This document shows positions 1 to 8,267 of a DNA stretch of 64,000 nucleotides, piece after piece (positions within the stretch are counted from its first letter, which is position 1; the number at the start of each line of letters is the position of its first letter). The stretch spans positions 1 through 64,000 of the forward strand of contig NZ_CABVQK010000015.1 in NCBI RefSeq assembly GCF_902499335.1. The letters are read 5' to 3'. The translations under genes and the position numbers were made by a program. Below the pieces are notes generated by a model. It saw only the letters and a list, made by a program, of their open reading frames with translations. It was not told the origin of the DNA and searched no databases. This DNA comes from Burkholderia lata (GTDB lineage: Bacteria > Pseudomonadota > Gammaproteobacteria > Burkholderiales > Burkholderiaceae).

Positions 1-9
1 ATAGATGTA

Positions 10-606
10 CTACGCTGTCTCAGGGTGGGTCAGATTTAGATGAAATCGGTGGGTTAAGACTCGGTGGAAATCAACAGTTTCACGAGCCGGGTAGCGAGTC
101 AGCAGCACGCTACCAGCGTTCTTGAAATTGACATGTACCACTGCACTTTGCCGAAGTGACGGAAAGTCAGGTTCCTGGGCGGGCGCTACGCTCGCAGTCA
201 TATCTTGCTGATTGCGCAGGTGCTTGAGCGTACTGTCGACGGAGTCGATAAACTCGATTGGAATCGCCCTCATATCGGGCTCCATGATGCGCAAGACATC
301 ATCCGCCCCAGACTCGAGCATCGTGACCATCCAGCCGATTTGTAAAGTCTCGCCGGCGCGGAATCGTTCGCCTCCCGCAACACTTTGCTCGAGGAATCGC
401 AGCAGCCAGCCGATGTCCACTGCGGGAATCGTTCGATCGGAAACCCGAATCTGAAACTCTGGATGATCGAACCGTTTGCAATGGATGGTTCTATGCACCG
501 GATCGTTTGACTGCTCCGTTGCTTGCATCGAACTCGGCGATCGAAATAATGAGCGAAATATCATGGTTCGCACTATTTTAATGAGAGGCGATCGGCGACG
601 GTCCAT
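10..606 (-). CDS. Hypothetical protein, possibly immunity-like
   Basis: A 198-residue soluble protein with no signal peptide or membrane segment. An internal Met at residue 27 (position 528) is an equally plausible start, because the first 26 residues are basic and low in complexity. The middle (residues 45-130) is acidic and orderly, with patterns such as IGWLLRFLE, TLQIGWMV and MEPDMRAIPIEFIDSV. From memory this resembles the N-terminal part of Burkholderia proteins that carry a C-terminal Imm33/DUF2185 domain. That C-terminal half is not seen here, so the gene may be shortened. It lies in the low-GC accessory region upstream of other small hypotheticals. The immunity idea is inference from remembered resemblance only. 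Confidence 0.6.
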   Translation of the reverse strand: MDRRRSPLIKIVRTMIFRSLFRSPSSMQATEQSNDPVHRTIHCKRFDHPEFQIRVSDRTIPAVDIGWLLRFLEQSVAGGERFRAGETLQIGWMVTMLESGADDVLRIMEPDMRAIPIEFIDSVDSTLKHLRNQQDMTASVAPAQEPDFPSLRQSAVVHVNFKNAGSVLLTRYPARETVDFHRVLTHRFHLNLTHPETA

Positions 607-742
607 CCGGCTATGTCGAATGCCCGCTCCTGACCGTCGCTAGTTCCGGTTGTCCATGCGCGGTCTCCCGATCATGAAGCGTAGCCTCACCGGGGAGTCT
701 CTTTCTGTTTGGACCTGTGGGCTTAGAAAGTCAGCGGAGAAG

Positions 743-1042
743 CTATCCGAAAACCCGAGCCCACACCGCCCGAATGCGTCGCGCGCGATCCTCGAAGAGA
801 TATGACGCCGCAAGCGTAAAGACACCTGAAATTGCACCCGTCACGATGTGCTCGACATAGGGGACACGGTAGTGACTCGCGTGCGAGTAGGCGTCGCCCA
901 ACGTTGTCAGGACACCAACGACCAGCGCATTGCCGTATCGATGCGCGTAGAGTTTTGCCACAGGCGTGAAAGTCAAAAGTACAGCCAGGAGTCCAGTAAG
1001 CAGACCCGTATGAAATGCGATAGTCCAGTGGGCAAGGCTCAT
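743..1042 (-). CDS. Small integral membrane protein, unknown function
   Basis: A 99-residue protein starting at MSLAHW. A GGGAG/GGGG purine stretch just upstream of position 1042 supports this start; the frame stays open to an earlier Met at 1144, giving 133 residues. Hydrophobic segments at about residues 5-24, 35-55 and 65-85 suggest two or three membrane helices. The C-terminus is basic (EDRARRIRAVWARVFG). The size and layout would suit a phage or plasmid accessory membrane protein, but I recognise no family. Confidence 0.5.
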   Translation of the reverse strand: MSLAHWTIAFHTGLLTGLLAVLLTFTPVAKLYAHRYGNALVVGVLTTLGDAYSHASHYRVPYVEHIVTGAISGVFTLAASYLFEDRARRIRAVWARVFG

Positions 1043-1471
1043 GATATTTCCCCAGCTCCCCGGCATGCATGTCATGCACGCACTGGTCGGCTGCCAGAAA
1101 CGCTGGACAAACAGTCTGACGCGGTGATTCCATTCGGTTGACATGATGCATTCCCATCAATGCCGTCGCCACGGCCGGCGCCGCTACACGTATCGTTGAA
1201 ACAGTTTCCGAACGCTTTAACGAGCGCGCCGCCGTCGTCACGGATGGGTCGACGGTGCGCCGTAGAGGCTTGGCAATAGCCTGGACATGGGGGAATACTA
1301 CTCCACGATCAGACGGCCGCTGTTTCGACCGAGACCGAAATTCAACTCTTATGTCTATCGGTGCAGCCCCGTCCGTGACGCGCATCGGACGAGGCGCTTG
1401 CGCGCGAAGTCGACGACCGGCATCGACCCGAAGCGGACAACCAGCGTTCCGCAAAAGCCGACGCTCAGTGG
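1043..1471. other. Gap without a supported gene
   Basis: About 430 bases between two small minus-strand genes. Several frames are open but none has a convincing start, ribosome site or protein-like composition. Remnants of an older gene are possible; I see no repeat or RNA here. Confidence 0.4.
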
Positions 1472-1744
1472 TTACTCGGGCGACAACCTAATGTCGGCAT
1501 CGGCGTATCCGCCGCTTCGTTCGTCCCGAAGCACGCGTCGAGCGCACTCGAGCCATTCTGGAAAGACTGCGGCGTCCATAGGTGCACCCTGCCCATTCGG
1601 TTCACCCCAGAGAGCAAGGTTACCGAGAAGTGCTCCCAAGACGTCGGGCCTATCGAGACGCTCCCACTCCCGCTCGAGAAACTCAAACATCGTAAGATAG
1701 GCTTGGCGTAGCGTAACTGCACTTTCCAGTGACGGTCTTTCCAT
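1472..1744 (-). CDS. Conserved-looking hypothetical protein
   Basis: A 90-residue acidic soluble protein. An AAGAGA stretch sits just before the ATG. The sequence is rich in Leu, Glu and Trp and looks like a compact helical fold: LRQAYLTMFEFLEREWE, LGALLGNLALWGE, FPEWLECARRVL. It resembles small proteins often found in toxin/immunity neighbourhoods, but I cannot name the family. The frame is complete and its codon use looks like a real gene. Confidence 0.55.
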   Translation of the reverse strand: MERPSLESAVTLRQAYLTMFEFLEREWERLDRPDVLGALLGNLALWGEPNGQGAPMDAAVFPEWLECARRVLRDERSGGYADADIRLSPE

Positions 1745-2098
1745 ATCTCTTGAGGCTTAGGTCAAAAATTGAAGTTTAGCTTGACTAACTGCTCCTGGCC
1801 GAACGTGGTCGGTAGGCAACCTGTGATTCGCTACCGGCGCAGATCGACCCGTTGCTGCCGGTCAAGGGCTTGATTCGAAATGGCCGGTATCACTTGTCAA
1901 GCGGCCGCTCGGAAAGTCCAAGCACTTGTTCAGAACGGCAAATCGTCGTCGCCGCTGGCTTTCTGGCAAGGTGCATCCCGGCGATATTGGCGTCGATTCG
2001 CCAACAAGGATTCCTAACTAGAACGGCAGTCCGAGTCGACACAATCGGGACAGATGAAGCTTCAGCGGTTGTCTAACCTCAATGAATAACGCTTCCAT
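1745..2098. other. Gap without a supported gene
   Basis: About 350 bases of mixed composition between a small hypothetical gene and the phospholipase gene. Open frames are short and lack ribosome sites. The stretch 1800-1880 resembles non-coding debris seen around mobile regions. No clear terminator was found for the flanking genes. Confidence 0.35.
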
Positions 2099-3658
2099 TC
2101 ATCCCGGCTTACTGCAACGCCCCAGATTGACCGCAGCCGCCTGATCGACATACGCGTTATAGAGTGAGTCCCTGATGTCCGGAACATTGCTATAGCTTGT
2201 ATCTTCTACGTTGTCGAAGCCGACCCTTCTGCCAGAGGACGGAGGGCTGTCCCTGCCGCTGGGGTCCGGACTATCTATACCTGTGTACTTTAGAACCGCC
2301 GCGTCCTTCGTATCTTTTGTCACCGTTGCCCACATGTTCCAGCTGTCCTCAGCAGATGAATCCAACCTAACGTCGGCATCAGACGAAAGGCCCAGATGCT
2401 TCTTCCAAAGCGCAACTCTCAATGACTGCGCGAATGAGGGTTTGCCGGCAGGAGACGGAGCCTTATCGAATATCGCCGCGATTACTTCGCTATCGAAAGA
2501 CAATCCTCTTTCGTTGATATTGGCTGAGCCAATCACCGCCAACTCGTCGTCAAACACCCACGTTTTTGCATGCACATAGCTACCCACTGTCGGCACCTTC
2601 ATTACGGGATCGACTCTGTAGAATATCCCAACTTTTTCCTCGTATAATTTTTTATCCTTCTGCAAAATTCGAACGAATCCGGAACGAGCTGCGCGAATAT
2701 TCGGAAGGTCCGAGAGGTTAGAATGCGGAATCAGGATGAGAAGGTGATCAATCTCTGCTAACCGCTTTTGCAGGAGATCCGCAATCCGCAAACTTACCAG
2801 GTATTGGTCTTCGATATAAATAAACTTAGAACTGGTCGCAATCGCATTTTTCAATGTATCGAAGACGCTGCGGTCGCTGGCACATCCTTTACCGTCGACG
2901 CGACGGTTGAACGTTCGCCCGATGGCAACAAGCTGCGATGCTCCCGTCGCTTCTTCATTCGAGCCATTTACGTCGTTGAGACCTAACAGAGCCCCCTTCC
3001 CTCCTTGCGTAAAGGGCTTATCCCATTTTGAATGGTCAGGATGCTGCGTCCAACGCTGAACGAATACATCGAGGAGGCCCCGAGCACCATCTCCTTGTAT
3101 TCGACAATGTACGTCATGGTAGGGAGATCCTTTATGTTTATCGACGGCTGTTAGACGATCCTGACTGATGTCGACGCCCCCACAAAAGCCGATAATTCCC
3201 TGCGATCCCTTTACCACAATAATCTTTTGATGGTGACTTCCGAAGATGCTTAAAGGATGCACGTCAAGTAGCCCGACACCTGACGTCAACTTTTTTACAT
3301 TACTCGCTGCATGGCTGTTAAAGGCACCGACGATAGTTGGAGCAAGCCTCTGAAAAAGATTGTCCCAAAGAATCACACGTATCTGTACATTACAGGCCGC
3401 CGCCTTGATTAGTAGCTGATGCAGCGTAGATCGAGGATCACCGGCTTTCAACCGAAGCGTGTCGTCAAGCCACCATCCCAATATGTAGATATAAAATCCA
3501 TTTTCCTTAACATCGGTGAATGTAGTGCCGATCGCATCGTACATAGACACGTAAGTGTCTTTGCCATCAATGAGATACTCGACACGATTACCCTCCGTGA
3601 CTGGCGTGGAAAGGGCGCGCTTCCATTTATCTATAACACGCTGGTCGTCGTCACTCAT
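2099..3658 (-). CDS. Phospholipase D family protein (eukaryotic-type features)
   Basis: A 519-residue cytosolic-type protein of the PLD superfamily, which hydrolyses or transfers phosphodiester head groups through two HKD half-sites. HKD-1 is at residues 142-150 (H143, K145), followed by GGVD, but the usual Asp is Lys150. HKD-2 is intact at 363-370 (HAKTWVFD), followed by GSANIN. The segments HDVHCRIQGDGA and YIEDQYL resemble eukaryotic PLDs and the bacterial Tle5/PldA type VI effectors. I chose the ATG at 3658 because GGGAG lies upstream; the frame is open to 3832, inside the preceding gene. It sits 68 bases downstream of the 1008-residue gene on the same strand and is probably co-transcribed. 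GC is visibly lower than in the backbone. The substrate is unknown. Confidence 0.85.
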   Translation of the reverse strand: MSDDDQRVIDKWKRALSTPVTEGNRVEYLIDGKDTYVSMYDAIGTTFTDVKENGFYIYILGWWLDDTLRLKAGDPRSTLHQLLIKAAACNVQIRVILWDNLFQRLAPTIVGAFNSHAASNVKKLTSGVGLLDVHPLSIFGSHHQKIIVVKGSQGIIGFCGGVDISQDRLTAVDKHKGSPYHDVHCRIQGDGARGLLDVFVQRWTQHPDHSKWDKPFTQGGKGALLGLNDVNGSNEEATGASQLVAIGRTFNRRVDGKGCASDRSVFDTLKNAIATSSKFIYIEDQYLVSLRIADLLQKRLAEIDHLLILIPHSNLSDLPNIRAARSGFVRILQKDKKLYEEKVGIFYRVDPVMKVPTVGSYVHAKTWVFDDELAVIGSANINERGLSFDSEVIAAIFDKAPSPAGKPSFAQSLRVALWKKHLGLSSDADVRLDSSAEDSWNMWATVTKDTKDAAVLKYTGIDSPDPSGRDSPPSSGRRVGFDNVEDTSYSNVPDIRDSLYNAYVDQAAAVNLGRCSKPG

Positions 3659-3726
3659 ATAGACCACTCCCAATTTAGCCGAATTGCTTCTAGTGAGCGC
3701 CGCGGAAATTATAAACCGACGTTGTT

Positions 3727-6700
3727 CTAGGCAGGATCGGCCTTCGTCGTCAGCGCGGAGTTGATGACAACATCCAGAGCGCTGGTAGGTGTGTATTCGT
3801 ACCAGGTCGACACAATCGATCCTTCGGCCCAACTCGTTATGTCGGCGTCCAGATCGTCGCCGCCAGGTTTCCCATCCTTACCGAAGCTTACAAGATCATA
3901 GTCTCCATGCAACCCGGGCATCGTATAAACGTAATTGTTATTCCATGGATCTTTCAAAGGCAAAGGTCCAGCGACCGTTGCCGATAGGATGGCTAGGTTG
4001 GGTGGGTAGAGTTTGACGTCTGCATCGATAACGCACGTAGTACCCGCTACATGAGAACTCGCAAATACAGCGGAGAACGTTGTTTTTGTGACGGCTGTAA
4101 CCGACACTGTCTCCTGATTGGCATCCGTGTCGACGGTTAATTGAACGCCGTAATCTATTCCATTCATGGAGGAGGGAGTGACCGTCTGCGAACCGCCAGC
4201 AGCAACAGCCGTGGTGAGGGTGATATTATGCTGTTGATTATTATAATCTTCGATGAGTAGGATCAGCTTTTGCATGTCCGACCATGCCTTGCGCTGTTCA
4301 GGGTACAACAATGGTCGCACATTCTTATCTGGGTTAGCAGGTGGAATCGCTTCATAATTGGTCATGGCAAAATTCCGTATCTCGGTACCGATCGATACGT
4401 AGGGGTGGTTGATCGCCAGGGCGTCAATGAGTGAATAATTCTCCATGAACTGCGCAAAGCTTTGTTCGAATCCGGGTCGTATCGTCAGCACGACGCGCGC
4501 GCAGCCCGCCCGCAAGAATGTGCGATGTTCCGGGTCCGGGTGCAGGAGGAACAGCTTGAATGGCCAGCGGCTGGTCGCATCCCAAAAGTAGGGGTATGGA
4601 AAGAATAAAACGTTCTCCCATTCGATGGCATTGTGGATGAATTTAATGTATTCCCCGTACTGCATGATTGTCTGCCAGGCGCTGGTATCGCCGGTCTTGA
4701 ATATTGCCTGCGGGTCGTTGAGGATGACATCTAGCGAACCAGGTTGTAATTGAAAGGTGGGACCGAACAGCCATTGCAGGACGCTTTTCATAATCTCTTC
4801 CCTTTCCATACGGCGGAGGGTCAACGCATCGAAGAGATTCAATTCATTTTGCAGTGTAGCTTTTCGGTCATTGAGTAGTCGCAAATTCGCGTCAAAGGCA
4901 GCCTGGTCCGCTTCGCGAAGCTGACCCCATACCTTCGCCTGCCAGGCAGAGATTTCTTCAGCAGTGGGTGAAGCTTGTATTTTGAGGACATAAGCCCCGC
5001 TTTCCACGTTGTAGTAGTCGTACATCAGCGAGACATGGCCGGTGCGTCCAACGATGGTACTTGGCGTCAGGTCGACCTCCAGCACGCCGTCCTTTGCGGT
5101 GAACTCACCGCCGGCATTCCTCGCCGAGGTACCAGGGCCAGGGTTCTCCCCGGTCAGGTTGATCTGCGCGCGATGACCGCTGTTGAAGTCCCCGTCACCC
5201 AGATGAACCTGCGCGTGAAAATGACCACCGGTGACTACATATCCATCGGGTATGTCGATATCAACGGGCTCGAAATTGAACTTGTCTATAGAGGTCTGCA
5301 GCGATCCTCCCTCCATGGTCTGGAAAGGATCGGTTGGCGGCGGGTCGATGGTCACACCATATGCTTGTTCATAATCGGCCCAGTTGCTGGTGTTGATATC
5401 GGATAAATGGACGGCGAACGAATATCCTTGCGCGATCTGCTGGTTCAACACATACAATTCGGTGACCTTGGCCGCGAGGCTGCTGCCGGGATTCGGCACT
5501 ACAATGTCATAGGTCATCCGCAGGCCGTAGCGGATAAGGTCTACCTTCCACTTGCGCATAAGTTGATAATAATCGACGCGAATGGCGCTGCTGGTGGGAT
5601 TGGTGAGCACCTGTACGGCCAGGTTCTCCGCTCCCGCGACCGACGACACCTGGAAACTCGTGCGATGATCCTTTCGTGTCCGCGACGACGCTGCACGGGT
5701 TACCGCGACGGAATGGGCCAAACTGTCCTTTACCGATTTAAAGTCGTCCGATTTGGTGTTGTAGTCGACGCCGGTACTGGCAGTCACGGAGAACCCGCCC
5801 CCGGAGTAGCTAGCGGACACATTGCCATTTACGTCCATGCTGGACTGTTGGCGCGATTCATTAGTGGTGGCCTGTGAGATATCCGTTTTATCCACGACCC
5901 CGGTCTCGCTATACCCGGTTAGGGAATCTGAAACGATATTCTCAAAAGTCTGCGTCGTAGTGCTCCATTCCCGGTGCGTAATATTGACCGTCTCCTGCGG
6001 TGTCAGGGGAACGGAATGGACCAGTTCCCCGTGCTCAATGCCCACAGGCGTCATTTCGATCCGTTCAAGGTGAAGACGGCCGACTGGCTCCGCTTTAAAG
6101 CTATCCAGGAAGCCGTTCAAAATATTTAGCGTGTCGGAAGAGGATTGCGCGGCTTTGGCGACGTGAGTGACGATGGCAGTGCCAGTATCGGTCTTCCCGA
6201 GGTCGACACCCGTTGCCACCGTCTTGTCTATTGCCACGCGGAGAAGATGCAACGCGTTGCCATCCTTTTGCGCTAGGCCCCAGTTCAACGCGTCGGCCGG
6301 TCTACCATGGACGTTGGGTTTAGCCTTCTGAAAGGCAGCGACCACGCTCTGAACGTGAGCGTTCAGAGTTTTTGCACGCGCCCGCCGCGCGTCCGACACG
6401 GCTTGCGCCAGTTTTGCGAGGTCGCTCGGCGAAACCTCCGCCATCAAAGGTCCAAATTTGGACGTCACACCAGACGAGATTTGAGTCGTTAGGCTTTCTA
6501 CTACCTTGAGCAGTGGCACGGCGCCTCCGCCTGCGCCATAGGGATTGGCCTTACCGGCCAAACCGATGGACATACCGTTTACATTCTGGTCTCCGGCCAA
6601 GTCTTTGAAGTCCTCTGCCTGCAGATTCAGCAGGCGCACCATCGCTACTTTTTCAACGGCTCGGCTGGTGGGAACCGGGTTACCTCCGGGCACGCTTGTG

Positions 6701-6753
6701 GGGACGTACGTCGCCTTTAATATCGAACGCTGCGAATTAGTCAAGTTAGCCAT
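3727..6753 (-). CDS. Large multidomain protein with GspG-like C-terminal motif
   Basis: A 1008-residue protein with no signal peptide. GAGG precedes the ATG by about eight bases. The order visible is: a helical N-terminal third (1-210); a Ser/Thr/Gly-rich beta region (240-370) with a conserved-looking ITHREW and RKWKVDLIRYGLRMTYDI; a helical segment (600-660, LNDRKATLQNELN); a Trp/Phe/Pro-rich block near 700-790 (FIHNAIEWENVLFFPYPYFW, then ARVVLTIRPGFE); a beta segment; and residues 934-974, which match the C-terminal calcium-loop pattern of type II secretion pseudopilin GspG (DPWNNNYVY ... DYDLVSFGKDGKPGG ... DADI). I recall similar blocks in large uncharacterised proteins of actinobacteria and cyanobacteria. 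Function is unknown. It is first in a unit with the phospholipase D gene. Confidence 0.8.
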   Translation of the reverse strand: MANLTNSQRSILKATYVPTSVPGGNPVPTSRAVEKVAMVRLLNLQAEDFKDLAGDQNVNGMSIGLAGKANPYGAGGGAVPLLKVVESLTTQISSGVTSKFGPLMAEVSPSDLAKLAQAVSDARRARAKTLNAHVQSVVAAFQKAKPNVHGRPADALNWGLAQKDGNALHLLRVAIDKTVATGVDLGKTDTGTAIVTHVAKAAQSSSDTLNILNGFLDSFKAEPVGRLHLERIEMTPVGIEHGELVHSVPLTPQETVNITHREWSTTTQTFENIVSDSLTGYSETGVVDKTDISQATTNESRQQSSMDVNGNVSASYSGGGFSVTASTGVDYNTKSDDFKSVKDSLAHSVAVTRAASSRTRKDHRTSFQVSSVAGAENLAVQVLTNPTSSAIRVDYYQLMRKWKVDLIRYGLRMTYDIVVPNPGSSLAAKVTELYVLNQQIAQGYSFAVHLSDINTSNWADYEQAYGVTIDPPPTDPFQTMEGGSLQTSIDKFNFEPVDIDIPDGYVVTGGHFHAQVHLGDGDFNSGHRAQINLTGENPGPGTSARNAGGEFTAKDGVLEVDLTPSTIVGRTGHVSLMYDYYNVESGAYVLKIQASPTAEEISAWQAKVWGQLREADQAAFDANLRLLNDRKATLQNELNLFDALTLRRMEREEIMKSVLQWLFGPTFQLQPGSLDVILNDPQAIFKTGDTSAWQTIMQYGEYIKFIHNAIEWENVLFFPYPYFWDATSRWPFKLFLLHPDPEHRTFLRAGCARVVLTIRPGFEQSFAQFMENYSLIDALAINHPYVSIGTEIRNFAMTNYEAIPPANPDKNVRPLLYPEQRKAWSDMQKLILLIEDYNNQQHNITLTTAVAAGGSQTVTPSSMNGIDYGVQLTVDTDANQETVSVTAVTKTTFSAVFASSHVAGTTCVIDADVKLYPPNLAILSATVAGPLPLKDPWNNNYVYTMPGLHGDYDLVSFGKDGKPGGDDLDADITSWAEGSIVSTWYEYTPTSALDVVINSALTTKADPA

Positions 6754-6918
6754 TGCAAGCCTCGAAGAGATCTGGACGTAGGAGAACGTTCACTGCACAG
6801 CTTGCTCCCGAGAGGCTCGCACGCCGACAACACCGCACCGGAGCTTCTAAAAGGATAGAAAAACGGGAAGAAATGTGAAATAGAACTATGAGGTGCCGTA
6901 AACGTATGGCTGGGTTGA

Positions 6919-7173
6919 CCTTTCCCCTCTGACGTATTCAAGCTAAGTTATCAGTTCCTTCTCATCGTCGTCATCGGTGGCGTCGTATCGCTAGTGCTGA
7001 AGGCTTTTTTGGATAACGTCGCAGAAGCCAAGCGGGAGCGAGAGGACGCCGAAGCCGTCGTGAGAAATATATTGGCCGAGCTCAAAAGAGTTTATGACCG
7101 AGTGGCACGTGCGAGGGTCTTGATTCACGCCGCCAGTTGCGACACGCAGCGACGCCGTGCACGTCGGGGCTGA
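6919..7173 (+). pseudogene. Remnant of a membrane-anchored coiled-coil protein
   Basis: The plus strand reads FKLSYQFLLIVVIGGVVSL and then a charged helix (NVAEAKREREDAEAVVRNIL, VYDRVARARVLIHA) before a stop at 7171. No ATG or GTG start exists, since a stop lies at 6916. This looks like one membrane helix plus a coiled coil from a longer bacterial protein that has lost its start and its 3' part. The frame runs into transposase-like sequence in another frame. Confidence 0.5.
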
Positions 7174-7273
7174 CGAGCTGACGGCCGAACAGCAATACGT
7201 CCGGCAACTCTAGGCGGAGATCCAAAAACTGCGCGACGAGAACGCACTGCTGAAAAAAGACTCTGCCGGATGA
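7124..7273 (+). pseudogene. IS3-family transposase OrfA remnant
   Basis: This frame reads GADELTAEQQYVRQL, then an internal stop at 7211-7213, then AEIQKLRDENALLKKD. That is the leucine-zipper end typical of IS3-family OrfA proteins (pattern LRxENxxLKK). No OrfB follows and no terminal repeats were found. It is a decayed insertion-sequence trace overlapping the end of the preceding remnant in another frame. Confidence 0.5.
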
Positions 7274-7714
7274 GCTGTCAACCCGATGCCGAACCATCGA
7301 CCGGTTGAATCCGCACCCCTTGTCTGCGGCTCCGGGCGCCGATAGCGTCCGGAGGGCGGTCCTTGGTAAGCCTCTTCACCTATCAATTAACTGGGGCGTG
7401 GGGCGCGCCAAATCCCTCACAACTCGGCACTACCGGCTTGCCAGAGGTCATCGAGAGATGATCTTCATGAAGTGAATGAGGTAGGGATTGCGTCGCCGGT
7501 TGAGTCTGCGGCAGCTTATGGCGCCGAGCAGACGTCAAGCAAATTTGGCAGCGAACGTCTCCAGTCGAGGATAGACCCGCCGTTCGAATGGCAGCGCTGC
7601 CGCACCGATCGATGGCTGTTAATGGCCGGTAACCGTCACTCGCCATCAGCGACAACTGGCCGGATGGCGAACATCGATCTGCCCCATTGGGCTGCTGACA
7701 AACTCGGGCTACAT
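7274..7714. other. Gene-poor debris at the accessory-region edge
   Basis: About 440 bases with short open frames on both strands but no start with a ribosome site and no recognisable domain. It lies between transposase debris and a small hypothetical gene, so it may be the eroded remainder of a mobile element. Confidence 0.35.
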
Positions 7715-8053
7715 CTAGCCGATCCAAACTTCCGCACCGATCGGAACCTCTGCCTTGGATCGCACTTCAAGCGCGCACGACCCGCGTCGCTCCATGGATG
7801 GTGGAGACTGAAAATGGTAAGTCACGGTTAGCTGCACTTGACTCACCGAGCCGTCTGGCCGACGAAGCTCGACTTCCATGTTTCTTGGGCCCGAGAAATC
7901 CTCTTCAAGAGGGCCAGGCACCACAACTAGACCGCGTCCCAAGATGAAAAATGTGTCTGCGATGGTCAAGAGCCGCCCCACTGTCGCCCCTTTGGGTTCA
8001 CGACGGTGATTGATTGTCGCGAATCCAAGGACGAAGCCGCCCCATAGAGTCAT
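7715..8053 (-). CDS. Small beta-barrel-like hypothetical (EF-Tu domain 2-like pattern)
   Basis: A 112-residue frame. The core (TFFILGRGLVVVPGPL ... VELRRPDGS ... AEVPIGAEVWIG) has the spacing of the second, beta-barrel domain of elongation factor Tu (F-x-I-x-GRG-VV-x-G ... GxxI). The ATG start at 8053 adds about 24 residues before the conserved core. A GTG at 7981, giving 88 residues, fits the core better, and I cannot decide between them. Its role is unknown; such stand-alone domains occur near immunity-type genes. Confidence 0.5.
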   Translation of the reverse strand: MTLWGGFVLGFATINHRREPKGATVGRLLTIADTFFILGRGLVVVPGPLEEDFSGPRNMEVELRRPDGSVSQVQLTVTYHFQSPPSMERRGSCALEVRSKAEVPIGAEVWIG

Positions 8054-8233
8054 CGACTCCCGTCGGACAATACTGGTCTTCTCGCCGCTTTCCTCTACCT
8101 CGCCAAAGTGCCGCAGGCGGCTCCAGCCAAATTCAACGTATTCACGCGGCAGATCGAGCGCACGCTACTCGAACTGAACCGCGAGCCGCTGCCGGCGGAA
8201 GTCACGCCCGGCAAGGCCTATCGGCTCAGTTGA
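8048..8233 (+). pseudogene. 3' fragment of an unidentified gene
   Basis: The plus strand reads LLAAFLYLAKVPQAAPAKF and then ERTLLELNREPLPAEV before a stop at 8231. It has protein-like codon use but no start, and a stop lies just upstream at 8045. GC rises to backbone level here, so this looks like the surviving 3' end of a backbone gene cut when the accessory region was inserted or deleted. Family not recognised. Confidence 0.45.
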
Positions 8234-8267
8234 CGCGCAGGCCGCCGCTCACGCGTCCCTCCCGCCG

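Noticed and set aside
7383..7727. Minus-strand 114-residue frame
   Set aside because: Low-complexity sequence without ribosome site; overlaps debris between remnants.
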